Notes: a model not told the origin generated them from the letters alone. 6,605 bases of DNA from Candidatus Gastranaerophilales bacterium (GCA_910588555.1 CAJUPC010000048.1:1-6605); one strand, 5' to 3'; shown: positions 1 to 6,533, counted from the stretch's first letter. Numbers and translations: made by a program.

Positions 1-20
1 CCCCCCCCCCCCCCCCCCCC
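1..20. other. Homopolymer run of 20 C at the window edge
   Basis: The first 20 bases are all C, with no other base, directly abutting normal AT-leaning sequence. Read on the minus strand this is 20 G inside the beginning of a coding sequence, which would encode consecutive glycines. Its exact length, its purity and its position at the very edge suggest an assembly or sequencing artefact (for example no-signal poly-G from two-colour chemistry) rather than biology. This is inference. A genuine phase-variable G tract near the start of a gene is the alternative. Confidence 0.6.
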
Positions 21-50
21 GACATTCTCGTTCATGATTAATATTTTCAT
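21..50 (-). CDS. Partial CDS, N-terminal ten codons of an unidentified leftward gene
   Basis: Reading leftward, an ATG at 50-48 opens a frame giving MKILIMNENV before it runs into the poly-C edge. A GGAG at 62-59 lies 8 bases upstream of this ATG. An in-frame ATG at 56-54 is only 2 bases from the GGAG, so the start at 50 is preferred. A good sigma70 promoter sits just upstream. The pattern of a hydrophobic beta strand directly after the start, followed by polar and acidic residues, is seen at the start of many alpha/beta proteins, including response-regulator receiver domains. Ten residues are too few for a family call, and the usual receiver DD/ED pair is not present. Function unknown. Confidence 0.55.
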
Positions 51-58
51 ACTCATGT

Positions 59-62
59 CTCC
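59..62 (-). promoter_or_regulatory. Shine-Dalgarno GGAG that decides the start of the leftward partial gene
   Basis: The minus strand reads AAAAAGGAG and then 8 bases before the ATG at 50-48, which is ideal spacing. The alternative in-frame ATG at 56-54 has only 2 bases of spacing and would be poorly used. Confidence 0.6.
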
Positions 63-82
63 TTTTTAATATTTACGTTTAT

Positions 83-111
83 ATTATAAAACATTTTTTT
101 ACATTTTTCAA
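83..111 (-). promoter_or_regulatory. Sigma70-type promoter for the leftward partial gene
   Basis: On the minus strand a TTGAAA box (111-106, five of six consensus bases) is followed by a 17-base spacer and a perfect TATAAT (88-83). The predicted start of transcription is near 76, giving a leader of about 25 bases that contains the GGAG. The -35 box overlaps the TGA stop codon of yidD (110-108). The downstream gene can therefore probably be transcribed independently of the yidD/flagellar genes. Seen in sequence; activity is inferred. Confidence 0.65.
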
Positions 112-314
112 GGCACTGGATCATACCCGCCATCATGCCATGGATGACATTTACAAACCCGCTTTATTCCAAGCCATAACCCTTTTAAAACACCGTATTT
201 TATAATTGCCTGACGTGTATATTCAGAACACGTAGGAGTAAATCTGCATACTGCGGGTGTGTATTTTGAGATTTTTTGATAGATTGATATTAGAAATAAG
301 ATAAGTTTTTTCAT
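108..314 (-). CDS. yidD: YidD, membrane protein insertion efficiency factor
   Basis: A 68-residue protein with the full YidD signature: an N-terminal amphipathic/hydrophobic stretch (residues 3-16) with the family's ...YQ.xIS segment, then CRFTPTCSEY (Cys23, Cys29), AIxxYGxxxG in the middle, a basic Cys-His-Pro segment (Cys54, Cys56, Pro58), and the terminal GGYDPVP. The length is normal for the family (about 70-85). YidD is a small membrane-associated protein thought to assist YidC/Sec insertion of inner-membrane proteins. It usually sits between rnpA and yidC; here it follows flhA after a 50-base gap on the same strand. An AGGA lies 7 bases before the ATG at 314-312. No convincing promoter or terminator was seen in the gap, so read-through from the basal-body operon is plausible. 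Identity is very secure. Confidence 0.96.
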   Translation of the reverse strand: MKKLILFLISIYQKISKYTPAVCRFTPTCSEYTRQAIIKYGVLKGLWLGIKRVCKCHPWHDGGYDPVP

Positions 315-364
315 TATACAATCCTAACATTGGGCTTTAATTCTAACACTCAACGGGCACGCAC

Positions 365-2455
365 CTATTCCATAGAGTATGATTCGCCGACTGTATCGAT
401 TGCTTCAACCTTAATATCCGTAATCAATTCTGAATACGATATTACAACAATTGTAGGAATATGACGTTCAAGCAATTGATAAAGCGGAAGTCTTATTCTT
501 GGCGAACATAATATTACGGGCTGCTGACCGCATGCCTGATGTGCTCTCATCAAAGTTGTTGCGGTTGTTTCAATAAGTTCCTGAACCTGCATAGGATTTA
601 ACAGGAACATTGTACCGAGTTCTGTTCTTTGACAACTGTCATCAAGCGTTTTTTCCCATTCGGGGGAAAGTGTCAAAGCATATAAAACTTTGTCGTCGCC
701 AACATTTGAAAGACAAATTTGACGTCCTAATGCTGCTCTTAAGCGTTCTGACAAAATATCAGGTTCTTTTGAAAATCTTGCATAATCGCAAAGTCTTTCA
801 AATACAAAAATAATATCCTTGATAGAAACTTTTTCACGGATAAGATTAACAAATATTTTTCTCAAATCGCTTGTAGAAATAATTGTCGGCACAAGGTCAT
901 TAACAAGTGTCGGGTCTTGCGAACGGACAAGTTCCATAAGCTTCAAGACATCTGTTTTTGTCATAACTTCATCAACATGTTTTCTTACACACTCTTGCAG
1001 GTGGGTAACAATAACATCAGTTGAGTCAACAGCAGTAACCGAACGCGCCATTTTCGCATCTTCGGGACCAATCCAGTATGCCTGGGTTTGATAAGTCGGG
1101 TCAATACCGATAATAGCGTCCTGCGGAACATCCTTTTTCATTGCATCCCACTGGTCTGCAATTACCATTAATTTACCCGGATAAACATAGCCTGTTGCAA
1201 CAGTATTACCGCGAATTGAAATCATATATTCATTCGCGTCAAGTGCTGATGAGTCCATAATTCTTATGTTCGGAAGGATATAGCCAAGTTCATCGGTAAT
1301 TCTCTGACGTAAAGCCGCAATTTTAGCAAGCAATTGACCTTCCTGATCAGGGTCTGCAATAACGAGCAGGTTTGAACCTACCTGCAAACTCAAAACATCA
1401 ACACCCAGACGTTCATACATTCTGTTGGGATTAACAAGGTCTTGCATGTTTTGACGAACATTTTCCAATTGACCCAATTGAGATTGAACATCAGCATTAA
1501 TCAATGTAGAGAAGCCTGCAACACCAAGACCGATTGCAAACAAAGTAAACGGGAACCATGGAAGACCTGTGACAGGAGATGAAACGGCAAGCAATAACAA
1601 GAAACCTGCAGCAAGGAAAAGAGCATTCGGTTTGCTCATAATTTGTCCCGTAACATCAGAACCCAAAGAGTTAGCCGCTGATGAACGAGTCATGAAAATA
1701 CCTGCCGCAATTGACATCAGCAATGACGGAACCTGAGAAGCAAGACCGTCACCGATTGTTAATGTAGTATATTTTGAAACTGCATCGGCAATAGGCATTT
1801 GGTTCATTACGCAGCCGATTGCCAAACCGCCGATAATGTTAATCAAGGTAATAATGATACCCGCGATGGTATCCCCTTTTACGAACTTCATCGCACCGTC
1901 CATACTACCGAAAAGGTTTGACTCTCTTTGCAAATCTTCACGTTTTTTGGTAGCTTCTTCGGGAGAAATCAAGCCCGCGTTAAAATCGGCGTCGATTGTC
2001 ATTTGTTTACCGGGCATAGCGTCCAATGCAAAACGTGCGGCAACTTCTGCGATACGTTCGGCACCTTTTGTGATTACCATAAACTGAACAACTGTAATAA
2101 TAAGGAAGATTACACCGCCGACAATCATGTTTCCGCCCGTTACGAATGTTCCGAACGCATGAATTACTTCTCCCGCTTCACCTTTTGCAAGAATACAACG
2201 GGTTGAGGCAATAGAAAGTACAAGTCTGAACATAGTACCGATAAGAATAATTGACGGGAATGAAGCAAGTTCTAATGTTTTCTTTACATACAAAGAAATC
2301 ATCAGCAATACAACGCCAAGCGTAATATTCAAACAAATTGAAACATTAATAACCCAGTTCGGAAGTTCGCACAGCAAAAGAATAATCAGCAATAATACGA
2401 ATATCGCCATAAAAACTTCGCTTAAATTTGTTCCTCCGCCTTGTTCCTGTGCCAT
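365..2455 (-). CDS. flhA: FlhA/SctV family export-gate protein (FHIPEP), here flagellar-type by context
   Basis: A 696-residue protein of normal family length. The N-terminal half has hydrophobic segments near residues 13-29, 36-55, 64-84, 108-128, 196-215, 239-255, 278-296 and 301-319. Between them are the family's diagnostic segments: FRLVLSIASTR (76-86, a variant of the FHIPEP FRLALNxxSTR motif), ITKGAERIAEVAARF (128-142), LDAMPGKQMTIDAD (144-157, with Asp145) and MDGAMKFVKGDTIAG (185-199, with Asp195). The C-terminal 360 residues form the cytoplasmic domain, which in this family assembles a nonameric ring receiving substrates and chaperones. The protein couples proton flow to export in the inner membrane. 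The start ATG (2455-2453) overlaps the TAA of fliH by one base and has AAAAGGA 5 bases upstream, a coupled arrangement. AERIAEV and GAMKFVKGD are also typical of virulence SctV proteins, so the FlhA/SctV split is not settled by motifs; neighbouring FliF and FliE favour FlhA. Confidence 0.93.
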   Translation of the reverse strand: MAQEQGGGTNLSEVFMAIFVLLLIILLLCELPNWVINVSICLNITLGVVLLMISLYVKKTLELASFPSIILIGTMFRLVLSIASTRCILAKGEAGEVIHAFGTFVTGGNMIVGGVIFLIITVVQFMVITKGAERIAEVAARFALDAMPGKQMTIDADFNAGLISPEEATKKREDLQRESNLFGSMDGAMKFVKGDTIAGIIITLINIIGGLAIGCVMNQMPIADAVSKYTTLTIGDGLASQVPSLLMSIAAGIFMTRSSAANSLGSDVTGQIMSKPNALFLAAGFLLLLAVSSPVTGLPWFPFTLFAIGLGVAGFSTLINADVQSQLGQLENVRQNMQDLVNPNRMYERLGVDVLSLQVGSNLLVIADPDQEGQLLAKIAALRQRITDELGYILPNIRIMDSSALDANEYMISIRGNTVATGYVYPGKLMVIADQWDAMKKDVPQDAIIGIDPTYQTQAYWIGPEDAKMARSVTAVDSTDVIVTHLQECVRKHVDEVMTKTDVLKLMELVRSQDPTLVNDLVPTIISTSDLRKIFVNLIREKVSIKDIIFVFERLCDYARFSKEPDILSERLRAALGRQICLSNVGDDKVLYALTLSPEWEKTLDDSCQRTELGTMFLLNPMQVQELIETTATTLMRAHQACGQQPVILCSPRIRLPLYQLLERHIPTIVVISYSELITDIKVEAIDTVGESYSME

Positions 2456-3165
2456 TAAATTCCTTTTAAAGCCTCACTAATTACCGACAACTGTGTTTCA
2501 ATCGTCGCATCTATCACACCGTTTGCAGTTGTAACGATACAACCGCCTTCCATAATTGTTTCGTCAGGAACTATCATAACTTTTGCGTCCAATCCCATAT
2601 CACTTACCAAAGACGGAATTTCCATTTTCAAAAGTGACACCTGAGACGGATTAACTTTCAAAGTTATTTTAGTATCTTCCCGCGACAAGCCTTTCAATAC
2701 TTCCGAAATATTTTCAAGAATTATTGACGGGTCTTGCTGTAATTCTTTTTTAATAATTTTTTTTGCAATATCAACCGAAATCTCTAACAAACTTGGGGCG
2801 ATATGGTCAAAAACTTTCTGTTCTGCACCGAGAAAAGCCGTAATTGCATCTTTTACTTCCTCAATATCGGCTCTTGCCTGACTCAATCCTGCTTCATAAC
2901 CCTCTTTTGCCGCCGCTTCTTTAATACTGTTGGCTTCTTCCCGCGCACGCGAAATAAGGTTTCTGTCGTCAACACGTCGAAAACCTCTTCGTCTGTCGCC
3001 TTTGCGTCTTTCCTGACGCTGTTTAAAATCGATGTTATCAAGATTAAATAAATCAATCTTATCCTCAGAAACAGGCTCTGCTTCTGCGATTTCTTCGATT
3101 TCAATTTCAGGCTCTGTAATTTTTTGCGGAATATCCCCTTTTTGTATTTTCTTTTTGATAATCAT
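2455..3165 (-). CDS. fliH: FliH, export ATPase regulator/stator
   Basis: A 236-residue protein with FliH/SctL architecture: a charged, acidic N-terminus (15-37), a strongly basic patch (49-68, rich in Arg with GDRRRGFRR), a helical coiled segment containing AKEGYEAG (86-93), and a C-terminal domain with VNPSQVSLL (171-179) and PDETIMEGGCIVTTANGVID (200-219) followed by ATIETQL. This last block is the most characteristic FliH signature. In the family, FliH dimers bind the ATPase FliI, resemble F-ATPase b/delta stalk subunits, and tether the ATPase to the C ring and export gate in the cytoplasm. The start ATG (3165-3163) is 11 bases after the stop of the upstream gene and has no clear Shine-Dalgarno, so translation is probably coupled. 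It overlaps flhA by one base (TAATG). fliI, usually the next gene, is absent here. Family call is secure. Confidence 0.88.
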   Translation of the reverse strand: MIIKKKIQKGDIPQKITEPEIEIEEIAEAEPVSEDKIDLFNLDNIDFKQRQERRKGDRRRGFRRVDDRNLISRAREEANSIKEAAAKEGYEAGLSQARADIEEVKDAITAFLGAEQKVFDHIAPSLLEISVDIAKKIIKKELQQDPSIILENISEVLKGLSREDTKITLKVNPSQVSLLKMEIPSLVSDMGLDAKVMIVPDETIMEGGCIVTTANGVIDATIETQLSVISEALKGI

Positions 3166-3176
3166 GATTAATATTA

Positions 3177-4193
3177 TTATACACTATCTGCAAGGTGTGT
3201 GGCAATAATGTTAGCAACTTTCGGAGCCATTTCGTAATATTCACCCTCTAAAGCCGTGAATACAAACTTTCTTACCTTTAATCTTTCTAATCTTAAAGCT
3301 TGTTCAAGTTGTGATTTATCGAAATATTGCGAAACATTTTGAATTTTAGTTAATATTTTTGCAGGTGAAACATCCTGCTGCATAGCAGGCAATGTTGTTC
3401 TTATTTCCTGCAGACATCTCAACGCAGATTTTTGGTCGACTTTGCTGTCCAAATCCGGAGCTTCCATAAATCTTATTACAGATTGAGCATCATCAGGATT
3501 AAATTTATTCAAAATTGTCTGAACTTTTTCCTGCTTCATTTTGTTAAACAGCATTGCAAGAGTTGCGAGTTTAAGAACTTTAGGAGTAGCAATTGGATTT
3601 TCCTGCGGCAATTGTGATTGCTGAGGCATATTTTGAGGCATGCCCTGCGCGGCATCTTCAAATTGTTCGGGCATAGCCTGTTCTTGCATTTGCTCCTGTT
3701 CAGCCTGCTGCTGTACCATTGCGTCAATATTTGATTGATGAGAAGCCTGTTCCATAAGTTCATCATCAATAAGATTTTTATCTTTTAATTCTGCAATACA
3801 GTCAAGATAAGTCTTTTTAACGTGGTGTTCAATCAACTGCAGACACTGGTCCTGCGGAAGATTTTGACCGAAAGCGCTTTTTGCAATCTCAAAGATTGTA
3901 AAAGCAATCTTCTGCATAATCGGATCCCAATAATTCTGTGGAATTCCCGAACGAACCAAATCAACTGATTTGTGGAATGACCATTCTGCAATAATTTGCG
4001 TAATCATTACGGCTTGATCAAGATTAAATTGACCTTCGTTAAATAAAGCTTCACCCGCAACGGTCGAAAAATTTAACAAAGTATTTGCAACATAATTTTT
4101 CTGATTGTCATCAAAATCAGGAGGAATAAGCTCAAGCGCCTGTTGAGCTAAATTCTGTGCAAAACCTTTATAATCAAATCCGTCTATACTCAT
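3177..4193 (-). CDS. Unrecognised protein in the fliG position; possibly a highly divergent FliG-like protein
   Basis: A 338-residue soluble, mostly helical protein without signal peptide or membrane segment. I do not recognise it as a named family. Three parts are visible: an N-terminal helical domain (1-150) with aromatic and hydrophobic positions such as FAQNLAQQALELIPP and IIAEWSFHKSVDLVRSGIP; a Gln/Met/Pro-rich low-complexity linker (about 155-200); and a C-terminal helical region (203-338). Within the last, KVQTILNKFNPDDAQSVIRF (223-242) resembles the V(L/I)xxLxPEDAxxI pattern of FliG and MgtE_N superhelices, and RLERLKVRKFVFTAL (301-315) loosely resembles the end of FliG_C. The charged torque helix that FliG presents to the stator is not evident. 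The gene lies 17 bases after fliF and 11 bases before fliH, where fliG normally sits, and its length matches FliG (about 330). Only a weak AAGAAAG precedes the ATG at 4193-4191. The gene is certainly real; the FliG relationship is inference. Confidence 0.6.
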   Translation of the reverse strand: MSIDGFDYKGFAQNLAQQALELIPPDFDDNQKNYVANTLLNFSTVAGEALFNEGQFNLDQAVMITQIIAEWSFHKSVDLVRSGIPQNYWDPIMQKIAFTIFEIAKSAFGQNLPQDQCLQLIEHHVKKTYLDCIAELKDKNLIDDELMEQASHQSNIDAMVQQQAEQEQMQEQAMPEQFEDAAQGMPQNMPQQSQLPQENPIATPKVLKLATLAMLFNKMKQEKVQTILNKFNPDDAQSVIRFMEAPDLDSKVDQKSALRCLQEIRTTLPAMQQDVSPAKILTKIQNVSQYFDKSQLEQALRLERLKVRKFVFTALEGEYYEMAPKVANIIATHLADSV

Positions 4194-4210
4194 TAATTTC
4201 TTTCTTAGAT

Positions 4211-5890
4211 TTATCCTTGTTCAATCCAACTTTTAATCTTTTCGCCCGCTTCTTCATCATCAGCATTAGCAAGCTCGTTTGACAAGTTAGAAAGAGTATC
4301 TGCTAAAAGATTAGGATCCTGCGGCTGTTGTTCAATATAACCTCTTTGCTGCTGTTCAACAAGTCCCTGTGCAAGTTCTGACTGTCTTTGAGTCAACTGT
4401 GCGGCACGCTGGTTAATGTCTGACAACTGCTGATCCTGCATAGCAGCTTTTTGTCTTAGCATTTCAACTTCGCGTCGGTTTGCTTCCTGAACCTCTTTAA
4501 CTTTATCAGATACTGCCTTAAACACAATAATCAAACCGATTGCACTCAAAGCAATTGTAAGCCACCACGGGTTTCCTGTTTCATCAGGTTTCGGAAGATT
4601 TGCAGGTCTGTCCGATGCAAGATAAGGATCAGTTGTATCAGAGAATGCTATTGAAACATTTTCTGCCGCAACTTTCGGGCTTGCAGCTCTTGCAATCAAC
4701 TCTTTTAATTCTTCTAAAGTTGTGTTTGCAGGGAGTGCGTTTTTATCAAGTGTTACCGCAATCGAAATTTCTTCGATAACACCCGGTTTAATATATTCGT
4801 TTGTTTGAGTTTTTGTTACACCGAATTGAGTTTCTCTTGCGGTTCTTGAATAGTTTCTGTTTTGAGATGAGTCTGATGAACCGTTCGGAAGTCCGTTTGG
4901 AAGATAAACGCTTACCGCATTAACGTTTTTATTTGAATCGGTAGTCTGGTCGCCCAATCCTTCCGAGAAAGTTTGTTCGGTCACAGAAGCTTTTCTTTCA
5001 GGATCATAGTCGATTGTAAATTTTTCAACAGGAGCCTGACGCAAGAATGTACTTACGGTTGCAACGTAATTTCCCTGACCGATAAGTCTGTCTAATTGCT
5101 GATTAACTTTTGTGGTCATATACTTGTCATTTTCTTCAAGTCTGCGAAGCATTTCATCTTCCGCATTCATAATACTGTGATAAGTATTTCCGTTAGTATC
5201 TGTTATTGCAATGTTTTCAGCAGTCAAACCGGTTACGCTTCCGAGTAAAAGATTTGTAATAGCTTTAATTTTCAACTGGTCCAATTTGCTTGCGTCACGT
5301 GCTAAAGTAAGCTGAACTGTTGCAGTTACAGGCTTTTGCATAGACGTAAACATAGTTTGTTCGGGAATTGAGATAAACACGGAAGCTGTATCAACTCCGT
5401 CAATTCTTCTGATTAATCTTGAAAGTTCACCGTTAATTGCTCTTGAAAGTCTGATTTTTTTATCTTCTTTTGTAGAAGTAAAATCGCCTTTATCAAAAAT
5501 TTCCAATCCCACATTCTGGTCCATAAGACCGCTTTGTACAATCTGCATTAACGCCAAATCTCTGTCTGTGGTATAACAAGCTTTTCTGCCTGTTTTGCAA
5601 TCACCTTTTTTAAGGTAAAGAATAGATTTTGTACCGTCAATTCTTCTGCTTACTGCAATATCATATTTAGCAAGAAGTGCTTGAATTTCAATAGCTTTTC
5701 CCGCATTATCGGTTGTAAGCAAATCAATATTTTCTTTAAGCGGTTCGCCTGTAACCTCAACACCTGAAGAGGCAGAATTTTTTGAAGAACTAACAATTCC
5801 GACCGTTAATATTAACGCTAAGATTAATACTGTACCGCCGATAATTCCGAATAATAAAGGTTTGTTTTCAAGTAGTTCATTAAAATTCAT
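4211..5890 (-). CDS. fliF: FliF, flagellar MS-ring protein
   Basis: A 559-residue protein with FliF layout: a short cytoplasmic N-terminus, TM1 (about 11-33), ring-building domains of the YscJ/FliF type (about 48-235, including IRLSRAINGELSRLIRRIDG and the VFISIPE strand), a FliF-specific C-terminal YscJ_FliF_C region (about 245-420) with the low-complexity loop YLPNGLPNGSSDSSQN and IKPGVIEEISIAVTLD, TM2 (441-460), a cytoplasmic Gln-rich coiled coil (about 460-515), and a C-terminal acidic tail ending EKIKSWIEQG, where FliF normally binds FliG. The size and the long collar region separate it from shorter SctJ lipoproteins; no lipobox Cys is present. It forms the inner-membrane MS ring. The only two cysteines, Cys98 and Cys105, flank a short insertion in the first ring domain. 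It starts at 5890, 46 bases after fliE, with a weak AGG 8 bases before the ATG. Identity is secure. Confidence 0.94.
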   Translation of the reverse strand: MNFNELLENKPLLFGIIGGTVLILALILTVGIVSSSKNSASSGVEVTGEPLKENIDLLTTDNAGKAIEIQALLAKYDIAVSRRIDGTKSILYLKKGDCKTGRKACYTTDRDLALMQIVQSGLMDQNVGLEIFDKGDFTSTKEDKKIRLSRAINGELSRLIRRIDGVDTASVFISIPEQTMFTSMQKPVTATVQLTLARDASKLDQLKIKAITNLLLGSVTGLTAENIAITDTNGNTYHSIMNAEDEMLRRLEENDKYMTTKVNQQLDRLIGQGNYVATVSTFLRQAPVEKFTIDYDPERKASVTEQTFSEGLGDQTTDSNKNVNAVSVYLPNGLPNGSSDSSQNRNYSRTARETQFGVTKTQTNEYIKPGVIEEISIAVTLDKNALPANTTLEELKELIARAASPKVAAENVSIAFSDTTDPYLASDRPANLPKPDETGNPWWLTIALSAIGLIIVFKAVSDKVKEVQEANRREVEMLRQKAAMQDQQLSDINQRAAQLTQRQSELAQGLVEQQQRGYIEQQPQDPNLLADTLSNLSNELANADDEEAGEKIKSWIEQG

Positions 5891-5936
5891 TTTTTACGCC
5901 TATATTAGTTTAATATTGCCCCAAGTTATTTCTATT

Positions 5937-6278
5937 CTACACCTGAATTTGCATAACTTTGTCATACGCTTGTATGACTTTTCCCGTAATTTGAGTTGCG
6001 ACGTTAATACTTATTTCCGATTTTGCCATAGCAGTCATAACATCGTGGATATCCACATTTTTTGACCCTGACATAACGTCTTTCAACAAATTATCAGGCG
6101 CATTCAGTTCAGTATTAAGGTCTTCCGCAAGCCCAGACAAAACTTGTTTGAAATCTGGTGCAGCTTTATCTTCAACCCTTGACATTCTTGCAGACTGCAT
6201 ATCTCCCAAACCTGTATCGAGTTTTGTGTGTTGAATTCTGCCTGCCAAATCGTATTGAGGATAAAAACCGTTAAACAT
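5937..6278 (-). CDS. fliE: FliE, MS ring-rod adaptor protein
   Basis: A 113-residue protein, close to the usual FliE length (about 100-115). The C-terminal 40 residues carry the family pattern: VDIHDVMTAMAKSEISINVA, then a TQITGKVIQAYDKVMQIQV ending that parallels the classical VxLHDVMIAxEKAxLAxQ and KVVxAYxEIMRMQV of FliE. FliE is exported across the inner membrane and joins the MS ring to the proximal rod; it is also needed early in export. The N-terminal third is variable, as usual. It is the first gene of the leftward cluster and directly follows the divergent control region. The start ATG (6278-6276) has AAAGG 10 bases and a second AGG 6 bases upstream. flgB and flgC, often just upstream of fliE, are not present here. 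Confidence 0.92.
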   Translation of the reverse strand: MFNGFYPQYDLAGRIQHTKLDTGLGDMQSARMSRVEDKAAPDFKQVLSGLAEDLNTELNAPDNLLKDVMSGSKNVDIHDVMTAMAKSEISINVATQITGKVIQAYDKVMQIQV

Positions 6279-6298
6279 TTACTGCCTGCCTTTCTATA

Positions 6299-6304
6299 AT
6301 TATA
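6299..6304 (-). promoter_or_regulatory. Probable -10 element of the fliE promoter
   Basis: The minus strand carries a perfect TATAAT (6304-6299) 20 bases before the fliE start codon. The overlapping TATTAT (6307-6302) with TGTAAA 16 bases upstream is an alternative pairing. No good -35 is seen at 17 bases. The transcript would have a very short leader, about 12-14 bases, still including the AGG motifs. Sigma54 (GG-N10-GC) spacing was looked for and not found. The region is AT-rich, so the match may partly be chance. Confidence 0.35.
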
Positions 6305-6404
6305 ATATCGTACTTTTGCCAAATTTACACATCTTAATGACAAAAAATCATCCGAATTCATTAGAAAACCATGCAAATTTAGACAAAACACATGACAGAC
6401 TTAA

Positions 6405-6424
6405 TGATTTTTTCATAAAAATCA
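6405..6424. repeat. Perfect 8-bp inverted repeat, possible operator
   Basis: TGATTTTT and AAAAATCA are perfect inverted copies separated by TCAT. The element is AT-only except at the outer G/C pair and the loop C, is not followed by a T run in either direction that would make a good terminator, and sits in the middle of the divergent intergenic region just before the first strong TTGACA repeat. A dimeric repressor or activator site is plausible; a weak hairpin is the alternative. Confidence 0.4.
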
Positions 6425-6469
6425 AGGGTTGACAAAAACCCCCTGACCAACATGTATAAAATATATTCA

Positions 6470-6497
6470 GTATCGGCACATTTGACAAAAAACCCTG
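6470..6497 (-). promoter_or_regulatory. Possible sigma28 (FliA)-like promoter facing fliE
   Basis: On the minus strand GCCGATAC (6477-6470) matches seven of eight bases of the flagellar sigma28 -10 consensus GCCGATAA. Twelve bases upstream lies CAGGGTTT (6497-6490), five of eight against TAAAGTTT, with the spacer one base longer than the usual 11. It would give a leader of roughly 185 bases before fliE and overlaps the repeat series. The -35 is poor, so this is speculative. Confidence 0.22.
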
Positions 6498-6533
6498 ACC
6501 AAGATTTGTAAAATTTATCTAAAACTTGCAGGG

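Noticed and set aside
819..2206. Rightward open frames inside flhA
   Set aside because: They are antisense shadows of a clearly conserved coding sequence; composition is Ser/Thr/Phe-rich as expected from reverse reading, and no start signals were seen.
4211..5890. SctJ (virulence-type ring lipoprotein) instead of FliF
   Set aside because: The protein is 559 residues with two membrane segments, a long FliF-type collar region and a FliG-binding-like tail; SctJ is about half this size and is a lipoprotein.
6104..6391. Leftward 95-residue open frame overlapping fliE
   Set aside because: It is out of frame with the well-supported FliE, has no family features, and starts inside the repeat region without a ribosome binding site.
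6426..6441. GGGTT-gacaaa-AACCC hairpin as a terminator
   Set aside because: The stem is only 5 bp, no T tract follows in either direction, and the sequence is explained as part of the direct repeats.
6429..6512. Two further rightward sigma70 promoters at the first two TTGACA copies
   Set aside because: The gaps to the best -10-like boxes (TATAAA at 6455, TGTAAA at 6507) are 20 and 19 bases, outside the favoured range, so they are better described as repeats.
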